In this document: positions 1 to 29,895 of the stretch, piece after piece | How the letters are laid out: every line of letters begins with the position of its first letter | How positions within the stretch are numbered: position 1 is the stretch's first letter | Assembly: GCF_001186125.1 (NCBI RefSeq) | Contig: NW_014040411.1 | Location: 28,140-58,034, forward strand | Length of the DNA: 29,895 nucleotides | Direction: 5' to 3' | Source: Sphaeroforma arctica JP610 | Lineage: Eukaryota; Opisthokonta; Ichthyosporea; Ichthyophonida | Position numbers and translations under genes: made by a program | Notes under the pieces: model-generated | Seen by the model: the letters and a program-made list of their open reading frames with translations, nothing else | Told to the model about the DNA's origin: nothing | Database searches by the model: none

Positions 1-290
1 TATGTAAGTGTATACATGTATATATATATGTGAGTGTGTGCGTGTTTGTGTTTGTGTGCGCGTGCGCGTGTGCGTGTGTATATATATTTATATATATTTC
101 TATATACATTCATAAATATAATTATAGATATATATATGTATATATATATATAGATAAATATATATATATATATTTATATATATATATGTATATGTATATA
201 AATGTATGTGTATATGTATGTATGTGTATATACACGTATATATGTTGATATATATATATATATATATATATGTTGGGATATTGAGATATC
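1..290. repeat. TA/TG microsatellite block
   Basis: Alternating purine-pyrimidine DNA made of TG, CG-containing TG and TA runs with short TGTA steps. Open frames here read as Tyr/Ile/Val/Cys low-complexity strings on both strands and are not genes. It lies just upstream of the first recognisable receptor exon, so it is probably intronic or 5' flanking. Confidence 0.9.
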
Positions 291-397
291 GTGATGTGTA
301 CATCTTTTCAATTTCTATATTGATATTCCCAAATTCAGAACCGGAATGATCTCATTTCATTCATTTCATCACATCCGTGATCTCGATATTCTCGCAG

Positions 398-21147
<20,750 letters not shown>

Positions 21148-22072
21148 CGCATCGGTTAACTCATCAAATAGCGAATGGACAAGATTCGCATCTAGACTAA
21201 ATTAGAAAATCTAAATTGAGTGGAGCTGGCAGTTTGTGGATTGCACTGTGTGCCTTGCAGCATTAAACCAATAGATAAAATGTCAGCATTTTGATACCAT
21301 CTTACATGCTGATCGACTCTCGCCAAAAATTATAATTGCACAGAGGTGTGTTCCGGAATAATTACACGTAATGCTGTATGTCCGTTATATCACCCAGTAA
21401 ATGATTAGCCCCTGAAACGTCACAGCCAAATCGGGCATAGTTTGACTTAAACCGAATAGCCAATAAATAAATTGGTTCAATTGATACCATGTCACCGGTG
21501 ACTCCGTCATACTTGAATTTACCCGAAATCAATATGACTTGAAATTCGCCGATTTTAATACTCGCTGCCGACATGATGATTTGTGATAATACTATTAGTT
21601 TAAAGCTATTTTTGCCCTCAATTCATTAGAATAACATCGATTTTATAGTATCAGAACTCTACGGTGAGTATTTTAAGTGCACACCGCATGTCTGTCTTAT
21701 ATCATTGAATATAGACCTGATCGGGAAAGTCAAAATTCTATGGGTATATGGCACACGCCTTATTAGAGAAAACTCCATCGCGATTCATGGTCACGGCCCA
21801 TACTACAACACGGACAGAGATTACAAACAGATATCAACTAAAAGTGACAGCTTGGCGTCTGCACTCCGCCATCTTGGCTGCTTGGGGCTTCCAGAGGTAC
21901 ATTACACAGACTGGTTTTAAGCGATATCAACACACCGTTTTAATTGTGACCAAGAGTGCCAAACAAAGTCCTCTCGAGCTCCCGAGATCGAAGGCCGAAG
22001 CTGAAGCTCGCAAAGATTATCAGAGCAGTACGTAGTGAGAGTAGTATGAGCAGAGCTTGAAGTTGCTATGGA
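21148..22072. other. Post-gene region without a supported gene
   Basis: After the receptor 3' UTR, a minus-strand open frame of 70 codons (21574 to 21362, starting MSAASIKIGEF) and two overlapping plus frames (21705-21920, 21748-22035) are present. None carries a motif I recognise. The minus frame is hydrophobic and varied in composition, so it may be an exon or the start of a lost element. A TATCAGAACTC run near 21650 faintly recalls an initiator-tRNA primer site. I make no gene call. Confidence 0.4.
21262..21267 (+). terminator. Candidate polyadenylation signal of the receptor gene
   Basis: ATTAAA lies 115 bases after the stop codon. AATAAA-type sites also occur near 21464. The choice is by position only. 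Confidence 0.35.
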
Positions 22073-23199
22073 TGTTATAATTTAGCTTGTTTTGTTTACA
22101 AAAATGGCCGCAGATTTCAATCTGCTATTTATGTTTTATCATCTTGTATCAGGAATGACGTCACGGTTTTTATCGCTATCAGTGATTGTACTATCAGTAT
22201 TGATAGTACAATATACTGATGGTGAAAATACGTGACTATTAGTCATTCCCTCACAAGACTCTTCACTTGCTTTTATGCAGGGGTATAAAAGCGAGGGAAC
22301 AGAATGCACTTATCTGTTCTCCTCACGTCTAAAACCGCAAGCCGTACACTTTACTACCCTTCCAACAGATCACATCGTGATCATGGCGGACCAATACTTA
22401 CGCAATTTCATTCAACAACAACAAGATCTACTAAGCAATTTATAAGCCCAAAGTGCCCAGTTGCAGAACCAGATTACCCGACTAACACAGGATCATACCG
22501 CCACAGCTCTTCGAACTGCAACAAACGCCTTACAAACGATTGGCAACGTTGGATATCTCGCTCCGGATCCTCTTCGTCCATCTAGTTTGCTGAATTTTCG
22601 GTTTTCACTTTCCATCAGTAAAAACTAGTCCTTCGCACACTGGTTTCAGTCTCGCGTTGCACCAGTGCCAGCAATTTGCACAGGAGAACCGCTCGAGTTA
22701 TTTTCTATGTTCAAAATGTGGAATTTCCAGACGGGCTCGAATCTCGACCCTGTCTAGCTGGTACGAATGTGACGCCTCGCCCGTACAGAAGGAACTACTC
22801 AATCATATCACACTTTTTTTTTGTAGAGAGGTCTCAACCAATCAGCGTTTTCATGCAATACAATAGAGGAGCATCTGTAAGCTCTCCGGGGGTTAGACTT
22901 CGAGCTCATCACATATATCATCCACATTTGCGAGTGCAAATATACTAGAATCAAAGAAGGTGAAACAAAGGGCAACACATGGCATAACCGGCAAGTACAC
23001 AGAATCCTATCGAACTGTCCTACAGAAGAAACAAGAGTTTGCACTTCGGGGTCACAAACCCGAATAGTTGAACAGAAAGAAAATCGACCACTCTTCAATG
23101 AGCTCGACAGCACCGGAGGTACAAGTTCTTCCCGAGGCAGTGTCCGTGGCTGTGGCACGTACAACAATCGGGACTCACGCACCGAGTTAACCAGTAATA

Positions 23200-23205
<6 letters not shown>
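22073..23205 (+). mobile_element. LTR retroelement relic: LTR plus gag-like start, broken
   Basis: An LTR-like unit (22073-22366, about 294 bp) begins TGTTAT and ends CCAACA, and has a TATA box (GGTATAAAAG) near 22283. A gag-like reading region starts with ATG at 22383, with a Gln-rich coiled-coil beginning and an Arg/Gly/Ser-rich end near 23110-23190. The region is broken in several places, and no pol or second LTR follows: a TG microsatellite and an opposite-strand relic come next. The family is probably Ty1/copia or Ty3, unresolved. The decay suggests an old insertion, but with one LTR no age can be estimated. Confidence 0.6.
22185..22212. promoter_or_regulatory. Palindrome with 11-bp arms in the LTR promoter region
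   Basis: ATTGTACTATC and GATAGTACAAT are perfect inverted arms around a six-base loop, about 70 bases upstream of the TATA box. Slightly upstream, 22156-22163 is the perfect TGACGTCA palindrome recognised by CREB/ATF-type factors. Both lie where LTR enhancers normally sit. Confidence 0.5.

Positions 23206-23207
<2 letters not shown>

Positions 23208-23286
<79 letters not shown>
23208..23286. repeat. TG microsatellite between two retroelement relics
   Basis: About 70 bases of nearly pure TG preceded by TATATA. It marks the meeting point of the rightward relic and the leftward copia relic. Confidence 0.95.
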
Positions 23287-23289
<3 letters not shown>

Positions 23290-23304
23290 ATATGTATAGT
23301 TTAT

Positions 23305-24623
23305 GTTTCATGGGAACACGTGAGAGCGAATGTCGCATCATAATTAGTGCCCTGCGTTTGAGTAAAACCTCGGGCGCATAACCGTGCCTTGTATTTATCA
23401 ACTATGCCGTCAATCATTTTGACCTTAGAGACCCACTTGCTGGAGACAATAAAAGCATCATCTAGGACGTCTTCGGGCTTAAGAAGATCATACGTCTTGG
23501 ACTTGGCAAGTCATAATTGGATCCACTGTAGCGGAGTTGAGCCCAATCTAGGTTCAAGTCTCTCTTGGGAGAAGAGAGATTATTACTGTCGTCTGTGTTT
23601 GAAGGTGACATAGTGAATATAAGTAGAGTGAGAACAATCAATGGCACATAACCTAATGATCAACTATACCTATTGAACTAGAAGGACAAATCTTTATTTA
23701 ATATTTGTGTTGTAAATATATAATAAAGCTGTTGTGTAAGTGAAAATATATGTGAGAACGTATCCAAGATAAAGTGTTGTCAAGGATATGGAAATCCAAG
23801 TTGGATTAGTGAAAACCCCAGTTTGTCATGTAGAAGAAATAAGTCATGCTTAGGCATGCTCAATAAGAGCTTCAGTACGAGCAAGCTTTTCAAGGGCTTC
23901 GTCGAGGCGGCGCTTAAGAATATCCTTTTCACACTCAATACTGGAATGAAGATCGTGGAGTTGGCTGAGTTCGTATTTTAAGTCAACATATTCCTGTTTA
24001 TAGCGTGTAGCATCGTCGTGATATTGGTCACGGTTGGTTGTAACGCGACGAGCATTGGTGCGCGAGACGACGAGACGGGCTAGGACGACAGCCGTGCTGA
24101 CGGGGATGTCGTGAGCAACTAGTTGCAATTCACTGAGCATGTCATGAGTGCTAAGTGAGTGTATGTTTGCCTCGTCAAGCGTCTGGTACGTAGGACAATC
24201 AGGCCAGTGATCATCATGAAATGCAATAGCACTTTCGAGGGAGACAAAGGCCTGAGGTATAGTAAAGACTTCAATGGAGGGAGGCATGTTGAATGACTGT
24301 GTGTATACCCGTGGTTGTGGTACCTGCAGATGTGTAGCGCGCGAGGTAACTGAATGCGAAGGGTATGAGACAGAGGAGAAACAGTATTATAGGAGTCTAG
24401 TGTTGGTTACATAGGCTCATAACCTATTAAACCATATGGAACTATGAATATAGTTACTTTATTATCCCTTTTTGCAGGGTTATATATCGTATAAACAATG
24501 TGATAGTTCACACGAAAGTATATCATTTAATCTGTGAGTGTCATAAAATATTGACACTGACATTTGTCAGTTTTCTTGTGTACTATAGTTAGTACCGAAC
24601 TGCTATTGTATAGGAGAATAACA
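23305..24623 (-). mobile_element. Ty1/copia-type relic: LTR, gag-like frame, reverse-transcriptase fragment
   Basis: Read leftward, an LTR-like unit (24623 to 24401, about 223 bp, TGTTAT to CCAACA) contains a TATATAA box. It is followed by a gag-like frame (24287 to 23850), then an N-terminal copia reverse-transcriptase fragment (about 23525 to 23305), recognised by SKWVSKVK and KYKARLCARGFTQ. Most of pol (protease, integrase, the rest of RT and RNase H) is absent, so the element is broken. It faces the rightward relic head to head. Belonging of all parts to one element is inferred from order and strand. Confidence 0.65.
23850..24287 (-). CDS. 145-residue coiled-coil protein, probable retroelement gag-like
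   Basis: This continuous frame starts with ATG about 115 bases downstream of an LTR-like unit. The N-terminal half is mixed (MPPSIEVFTIPQAF). The C-terminal 60 residues are charged and heptad-like (YKQEYVDLKYELSQLHDL, KDILKRRLDEALEKLARTEA), a likely coiled coil for self-assembly. I recognise no named family and there is no zinc knuckle. A minus-strand TATA box near 24482 and AATAAA near 23695 frame it as a transcription unit. The gag-like call is from context; a small host protein is the alternative. As a reading frame it looks whole. Confidence 0.45.
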   Translation of the reverse strand: MPPSIEVFTIPQAFVSLESAIAFHDDHWPDCPTYQTLDEANIHSLSTHDMLSELQLVAHDIPVSTAVVLARLVVSRTNARRVTTNRDQYHDDATRYKQEYVDLKYELSQLHDLHSSIECEKDILKRRLDEALEKLARTEALIEHA

Positions 24624-25849
24624 GTGATGATTTTGTCTTCACAATAATTTCTTGGTTGGCTGACAAAGACAAGTGTGTATTTTTGTCAGCAATCCACTCT
24701 CACCTTAAATACTTCCTCATATTGCGAAACCAACCCCTACCCAACCCTATATCAGCGAAACCACATACTACATTACCCCTACTCATACGTCCTATACTAG
24801 ACTATATTTATATAACAAGAGCATTTCACTCGCAGCCTTATACCCATACCACTCTCATCCCAACAAACTCCCACACGATGCCCCGACTTGGCTCTGCCTG
24901 GATCCCCAATGGTAGAATCCTGGCCATGACAGGGCTGTCTCAAAGGCTCTCATTTATTGCTATTGGGCTTGCTGTAAACCCCCCGCAACAACATCAATAT
25001 TCTAATGGTATACTCATAGCAATCCTTCCTGATCGCATCTTTCCACCGCCATCTCAGGGTGGACCGGCTACTAATAGATTGCACACACTGTTCCTTGTTG
25101 ATGTGGTCCCTAGCTGCCTCCTTCTTATTTTCACTACAAAGTGGCACGCACTATACCATATACAAATTGAAATTATCAACTCTATGGATCCCTTGTCCCA
25201 TTGCATAGCAACTAAACCAGTATTGTGGTTACATGGAACAGGTTGCCGCTCCACGCCTCTAAATTTTTCAGCTATCTTAACTAACTCTAATGTGTATTCA
25301 ATGCTACCATGAATTGCTGCTGGAATTCTCCTAGAAATGTTCACCCTCTATTGCAATAGATTTTTTACAAAACAAGACAAAAAAACAAACGAACAAAAAC
25401 ATTGGGGGGTTTTTTTCAAATCAAAACCCAAAAAAACCCCAAAAAAATTATATAAACATTTGACTTGATGCCACAGAAACTGAACAGTTGTGAATCTCTA
25501 TTTTAGGAAATATGAAGCGGCAATAAAATAAAGTCACGATGCTTGGCCTAGTGGCCTTGCAAGTTGCAGCTTGCAGCTTTTGCCCTTTTATATCAAAATC
25601 ATTGCCAACTGATATTTAAATTTTAAAAAAGACAATAAATAAACAAATATATATCTTTGGCATTTGTTTTTTAATATTACTATTATTTATAAAAAAACTG
25701 ACTAAATATATATTGATGGTTGCATGGCAAAAACCAACCAAAAATAAACGGCCTAATAATTGACGGTTGATGCCCGAGAATATTTATATATTTATTTTAT
25801 AAATTAATATTTAAATTTTGTTTTTGTAGTTCGTTTGTTTAAAAAAAAG
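24624..25849. other. Unassigned region with an open frame and AT-rich DNA
   Basis: 24660-25320 is C/A-rich on the plus strand and holds an open frame whose first ATG is at 24878, ending at 25312 (144 codons). It has hydrophobic stretches but no motif I know. The base composition resembles the copia remnant downstream, so it may be part of the same element. 25320-25849 is very AT-rich with poly-A and poly-T runs, and I see no gene there. Confidence 0.4.
25406..25440. repeat. Perfect 11-bp inverted repeat (hairpin)
   Basis: GGGGTTTTTTT at 25406-25416 pairs with AAAAAAACCCC at 25430-25440 around a 13-base loop. It sits in A-rich DNA beside the copia remnant. No role is evident. Confidence 0.7.
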
Positions 25850-26740
25850 AAGAAGAATATATTGATAAACACATTCCAACTCGCCGACTCCTCCATAATA
25901 GATATTCCCGGCACCCATCTCCATCCCAGTACACTCACAGGCGCACCTTGTCATGAGAAGTACAGATCTCTGTTAGGGGCACTCATTGGTTTCGCTGCAA
26001 ACATGTCCCGCCCGGAGATTGCATGTACTTTAGGCCAACTGGCTTCATGCAGCAACAAACCACTCCCTTCGCACTGGACAGCTCTACAACGGATACCCTT
26101 GTACCTCTCTGCCACAAAACACTTTATACTCAAATACACACCCAACACCATAAACACACCACTCGCCCAGGCATTGCAAGCCTATTCTGACTCGATTTGG
26201 TGGGTATACCTCGGCACCCAAAAATCTCATAGTGACACATTGATTACCATCAATGGTACACCTATACTATGGAACTCGGCTAAACAAAAGACAATAACTG
26301 GAAGCAGTGGTGAAGCGGAATAAATAGCCGCTGGAGAAACCACAAGAAAGATTTCTTGGATTAGGAACATACTGGAAGGCCTGAAAAACACATTACAAGC
26401 ACCTACCATATTACACATAGACATCCAAACTGTCATCAAAGTAGCATTAGGCACAGGCACACCGAAAGGTCTGAAGCACATTGAGATCAAGGAACACTAC
26501 ATACGTGACTGCGCCCACAGGAACGTCATTGACCTCCGCTACATTTCCACGCATGACAATCCCGCAAATTTACTGACCTAAAGTTTATCCCGCCCGAAGC
26601 ATGAACATTTCAGCGCGATGTTTTTACATGCACACGACGACTACTTCGTCGAGGCTCAATCTATTACGTTAAAAATACTACGCGACTTCGTAAGCAAGAT
26701 AAATCGAAGTGCATTACAGTTTAGCTTCAAGGGAGGTGTG
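25850..26740 (+). mobile_element. Ty1/copia pol remnant (end of RT and RNase H) running to a 3' LTR start
   Basis: The region carries the copia order of motifs: YRSLLGALIGFAANMSRPEI, HW-x-AL, YLSATKHFILKY, then the RNase H landmarks AYSDS, WNSAKQ and SGEAE, and further on GLKHIEIKEHYIRD. A purine-rich tract at about 26728-26736 is followed by TGTGGAG, the usual copia join between polypurine tract and 3' LTR. The upstream gag, protease and integrase are missing and the coding region has a few breaks, so it is a fossil. The 3' LTR end is not located. Confidence 0.8.
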
Positions 26741-28398
26741 GAGTAAGAATTACTCTCTCTCTATACGAATCTATACTCTAGCACACGTCCACTAGACAGG
26801 GCACTAGTCCGTAGCTCGGACCACATGTTCAAATAGATAATGACACTTTTTTTTTAAACAATACATGAAAGGCGTACAGACTTCAAATATGTATTTAACT
26901 TAAGTATGTAGAACACTATTTACTTTTAGTTATTCAGATTTCTTATTTGCATTCCTTGAAACTCGTGAAAGTTAAAAGACTTTCGTGCCCAGGCAATCAG
27001 GCGTAGCCTTCTGAAAATTACACATACAAAAGGAAGGCCCAGGCTTTAAAAAAATAAATAGTGCTCCCCGCAATATTTATGCCTTTTTATATATTTGTTT
27101 GTGTTTCTAAAACAATCATCAAAACAAGAATAATAGAAATTTATAACGGGTGACTGTCCCATATCGAAAATTGTGAAGAAAAAAAAATCTTCTTCACATA
27201 GATGGGCAACCTCTATATTTTAAAATCCCCGCCGGTCTTGAGCCTTGAGGTTAGATGGCAAACGGTTTGCTCTATATTACTACATATTACATTTTGTTTA
27301 CCCTGAGCCTCTGGCGGGCTAACCTCATAAAGTTATGGGGTCACTGTAAACGTACAATATTTACCTGTTACTTTTGAAATATATAAATTATAACTTGTAT
27401 TTGGAACAAATGAATATCTTATGTTTTTCAATTTTGAACTTGACAAGTTGTCCTATAGTTTAAGAGATTGGGCCAAGGAATGTATAATAGCCAATCAAGA
27501 ATCGTATTTCGCTCAACCTAACATCTGGAAGACGTTGGCCAAAAAATAGGACATAACACTTATACTCAGGGACCTGATTATTGCACCCGCTGAATATGAG
27601 TAGGGCCTTTAACGTAAAAATCACACAAAAATAAAAGTTTTAACTTTTAACTTTACGAGGTTAGCTGGGGGGGCCTGGTGACCTGGTCCCTGGGGCCTGG
27701 AGGCCTGCTGGAGCCTGGAGACCTGCTGCCATGCTGGAGCCTGGATTTTTCGAGTGAGCAGTTTAACTGTTTCTTACGTTTTCCAAAAACGTACGAATTT
27801 ATTCATTTACACTTCTCTCTCTCTCGATAGTCGAAGCATAGCAAGGGTCATGAATTCATGATCGATTTTGCATTTCCAGTATACGTTTACAGGGCCTGGA
27901 GATTTTTGCTATTTAACCGAGACTATGGAAGTTAAAATATTTACCAAATACATACAGTCTCACGGCTCACCAAATAAAAATCCAGGTAAGAACATCTATT
28001 CAGGTATTTTTAAATATATTTTTTAACATACAACAAAGGCTAGCAACTAGTTTACCGGTCTAATCAGTAATCATTCAGACACCAGTAAATTCTGAGCTGA
28101 AGTCTTTTCACTCAATCACATATTTGTAAGTAGCTCTAGCTCCAGCCTAAATTTATCATGCCAAAGATGTGTTCAAGATAAATTAAATTAAAAATGAATC
28201 TGGGGGTGTTAAGTTTAATAAATTAACCGACAGCGCAATCCGACAACTCAGAGGCTGGGGGTATTTATCTATGTGCTAACGCCTGAACGAAGATATGCTG
28301 CTGGGCTTTGTACATCAAGAAGCTTTACTATAAAACACGCGGTGATTCCAGCAATTCTACACATAAATATCAATCGAACAGTCTTTTATGTATATAGC
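26741..28398. other. AT-rich intergenic region upstream of the transporter
   Basis: The start is probably the remains of a copia 3' LTR. The rest is AT-rich with short poly-A runs. A GAGGTTAGC motif occurs at about 27247 and 27653 and inverted near 27333, suggesting a small dispersed or inverted repeat. One GC-rich island lies at 27661-27746. Otherwise I see no gene, and no promoter element clear enough to name for the transporter. Confidence 0.5.
27661..27746. repeat. GC-rich island of CCTGG-type short repeats
   Basis: Imperfect repeats of GCCTGGAG and GACCTGCTG in an otherwise AT-rich stretch, about 650 bases upstream of the transporter start. The GCCTGGAGA word reappears near 27894. Confidence 0.7.
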
Positions 28399-29784
28399 AT
28401 GACTTTGACAAACATCGAAATAAAAGAGTCTCAGGTCAAGCTGGATTCAAATGAATCCCGGCAGCATGACGTAAACGGCGATACACTATCAATTCAGTCA
28501 GCTACCGCCGAAGCGTTAGGTACAGATATCACTCGCGGATCGGGTATATTCGGATCAGTCATGAATATGACTAACACTATTCTCGGTTCAGGAATCCTGT
28601 CCATTCCATATTCCACAGCACAACTTGGGTGGGTCCTTGCGTTGGTGATCATGTTTTTGGGTGCAACACTAACATTGTTCGGACTGCACCTGCTCAATAG
28701 AATAACAGATCGTTTGGGAGGTAGAAAAACATCCTTTGGCGATGCCTGTCGCCAATCATACCCGTGGCTAGTACTCATGGCCGACTTCGTCGTGTCCATC
28801 ACACTCTGGTCAATATCAGTTATATATATGACCATTGCGTCGAGTATGCTTCCCGATGTGATGCGAGCCTTAGTTGGCGACGATGTCAGTGCTGATGTCT
28901 TTTACATGCAGACGTGGTTCTGGCTGCTGATTTGCTGGGGTTGTTTTGCAGCACCCCTGTCCATGCTCAAGTCGCTCTGGTTCCTTGCATACACATCGTT
29001 GTCGGCTTTAGTCTGTGTAATCTGGACCGCTTTTGTTGTGTTCGCCTATTGTGTGGGTATCTTCGATCCCTGCGACGGAACAACAAATGATTGTCAAGGT
29101 GATACGGAGGCAGCTATCTGGGACTTCGGTGCGATAATGCGCGCCTTCCCTGTTTTCGTCCTTGGATTCTGTGTAGGCCCGGTTCTATTCAATATTTACA
29201 ACGCAATGGACCACCAGACTACGAAGCGCATGGACATATCCGCTGGCTGTACCATCTCACTTTGCACTGTACTGTATGTGATCATTGCCATCTGTGGCTA
29301 CTTCACCTATGGCGCGAATGTCGATTCCAACATTCTTGATTCCTATCCTACTTCTGTACCCGCGTCCATCGCTCGCCTCGGTACGGCATTTGTAGTCACG
29401 GTGTCCTATCCTTTGCTAATGCACTCATCTCGCGACTCCGGGATGCACGCTATCGGAACCATTGTGGCGATGTGCGGGAAGAAAGAACAGGGCGTTGCTC
29501 TTACAGACTGTAGCACCAAAATAGGAAATATTTTGTTCTACATCATGACAACCTTCTTGAATATTGCTGCATTTGTATTTGCATACTTTCAGATTGATAT
29601 CAACACGTTGCTGTCAATTACCGGAGCCGTAGGAAATGTCAATCTGAGTTTCACACTACCGGCAGTAATTTATTGGAAGATGTTCGAGGAGGATGGTATG
29701 ACACTTCGCCGTATGCTCTGCATACCATTTAGCATCTTCGGACTACTTACCATGTGCATTAGTTTATGGGCGAATTTTTCCTAG
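28399..29784 (+). CDS. Amino acid transporter, AAAP/SLC38-like
   Basis: Intact intronless frame of 461 residues; the start is the first in-frame ATG. The 50-residue N-terminus is polar, then about 11 hydrophobic segments follow. The first carries NTILGSGILSIPYSTAQLGW, the typical unwound first helix of the amino acid/auxin permease family. Other family-like points are SFGDAC after helix 2, PLSMLKSLWFL near residue 190, VLGFCVGPVLFNIYNAM (255-270), GYFTYG (300-305) and SYPLLMHSSRDS (336-347). A Cys pair in the loop at 225-232 (DPCDGTTNDC) could form an extracellular disulfide. It probably moves neutral amino acids with Na+ or H+ across the plasma or lysosomal membrane. SLC38 is favoured over SLC36 by overall resemblance, not by a search. 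Length is normal for the family. Lack of introns contrasts with the receptor next door. Confidence 0.9.
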   Translation: MTLTNIEIKESQVKLDSNESRQHDVNGDTLSIQSATAEALGTDITRGSGIFGSVMNMTNTILGSGILSIPYSTAQLGWVLALVIMFLGATLTLFGLHLLNRITDRLGGRKTSFGDACRQSYPWLVLMADFVVSITLWSISVIYMTIASSMLPDVMRALVGDDVSADVFYMQTWFWLLICWGCFAAPLSMLKSLWFLAYTSLSALVCVIWTAFVVFAYCVGIFDPCDGTTNDCQGDTEAAIWDFGAIMRAFPVFVLGFCVGPVLFNIYNAMDHQTTKRMDISAGCTISLCTVLYVIIAICGYFTYGANVDSNILDSYPTSVPASIARLGTAFVVTVSYPLLMHSSRDSGMHAIGTIVAMCGKKEQGVALTDCSTKIGNILFYIMTTFLNIAAFVFAYFQIDINTLLSITGAVGNVNLSFTLPAVIYWKMFEEDGMTLRRMLCIPFSIFGLLTMCISLWANFS

Positions 29785-29850
29785 GGTTTTTCTACAAGTA
29801 GATCAATGACATCAAATTAAACAAATATAATCTAATATTTAACCTCTTCA

Positions 29851-29851
29851 A

Positions 29852-29895
<44 letters not shown>
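29851..29895. repeat. CA microsatellite at the window edge
   Basis: A pure CA run beginning about 66 bases after the transporter stop and continuing to the last base. No AATAAA signal is visible between stop and repeat. Confidence 0.98.

Noticed and set aside
21640-21665. Primer-binding-site-like TATCAGAACTC
   Set aside because: The match to the initiator-tRNA site is imperfect and no LTR end precedes it.
22808-23401. 197-codon minus-strand frame
   Set aside because: It crosses a TG microsatellite (His-Thr run) and is antisense to the rightward gag-like relic; only its start overlaps the copia fragment region.
28494-28835. 113-codon minus-strand frame
   Set aside because: It is antisense to the well-supported transporter coding region.

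Overview
The window looks like nuclear DNA from a unicellular relative of animals, most likely an ichthyosporean such as Sphaeroforma. This is inference. The support is a receptor tyrosine kinase, a class largely confined to Holozoa, split into about 32 short exons with GT-AG introns. The introns are packed with TA/TG microsatellites and tandem duplications. No bacterial-style operons, rRNA genes or tRNA genes were seen.

Bases 398 to 21147 (+ strand) hold one large gene, open at its 5' end. The exons were placed by splice signals, reading phase and protein motifs. They encode, in order: (1) a right-handed beta-helix region with six GG[GA]-hydrophobic repeats (398-3329); (2) a linker and several cysteine-rich modules resembling EGF and TNF-receptor repeats (3676-10852); (3) a membrane-proximal region (11958-14355); (4) a transmembrane exon (15200-15278), followed by a second phase-matched transmembrane-like exon (15450-15510); (5) a juxtamembrane exon; (6) a complete tyrosine kinase domain (16343-18956) with Gly loop, beta-3 Lys, [11 protein letters not shown] and an APE motif; (7) a C-terminal tail with several tyrosine motifs, ending at 21147. 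The model covers roughly 1,200 codons spread over 20.7 kb. Three joints remain unsettled: around 4960-6023, around 6980-7786, and the start of the exon that ends at 19477.

Bases 21150 to 26800 are mostly a graveyard of LTR retroelements. A rightward relic (22073-23205, LTR plus gag-like start) faces a leftward relic (24623-23305, LTR, gag-like frame and copia reverse-transcriptase fragment). Further on, a rightward Ty1/copia pol remnant (about 25850-26740) runs into the start of a 3' LTR. Bases 26740 to 28398 are AT-rich intergenic DNA with one GC-rich CCTGG-repeat island.

Bases 28399 to 29784 (+) are an intact, intronless 461-residue amino acid transporter of the AAAP/SLC38 type. The window ends in a CA microsatellite. 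The kinase receptor and the transporter are neighbours on the same strand, about 7.2 kb apart; nothing in the sequence ties their functions together.

The most interesting points are the beta-helix plus cysteine-rich receptor kinase architecture, the duplicated phase-compatible transmembrane exons, and repeated duplication of exon ends together with their splice donors.
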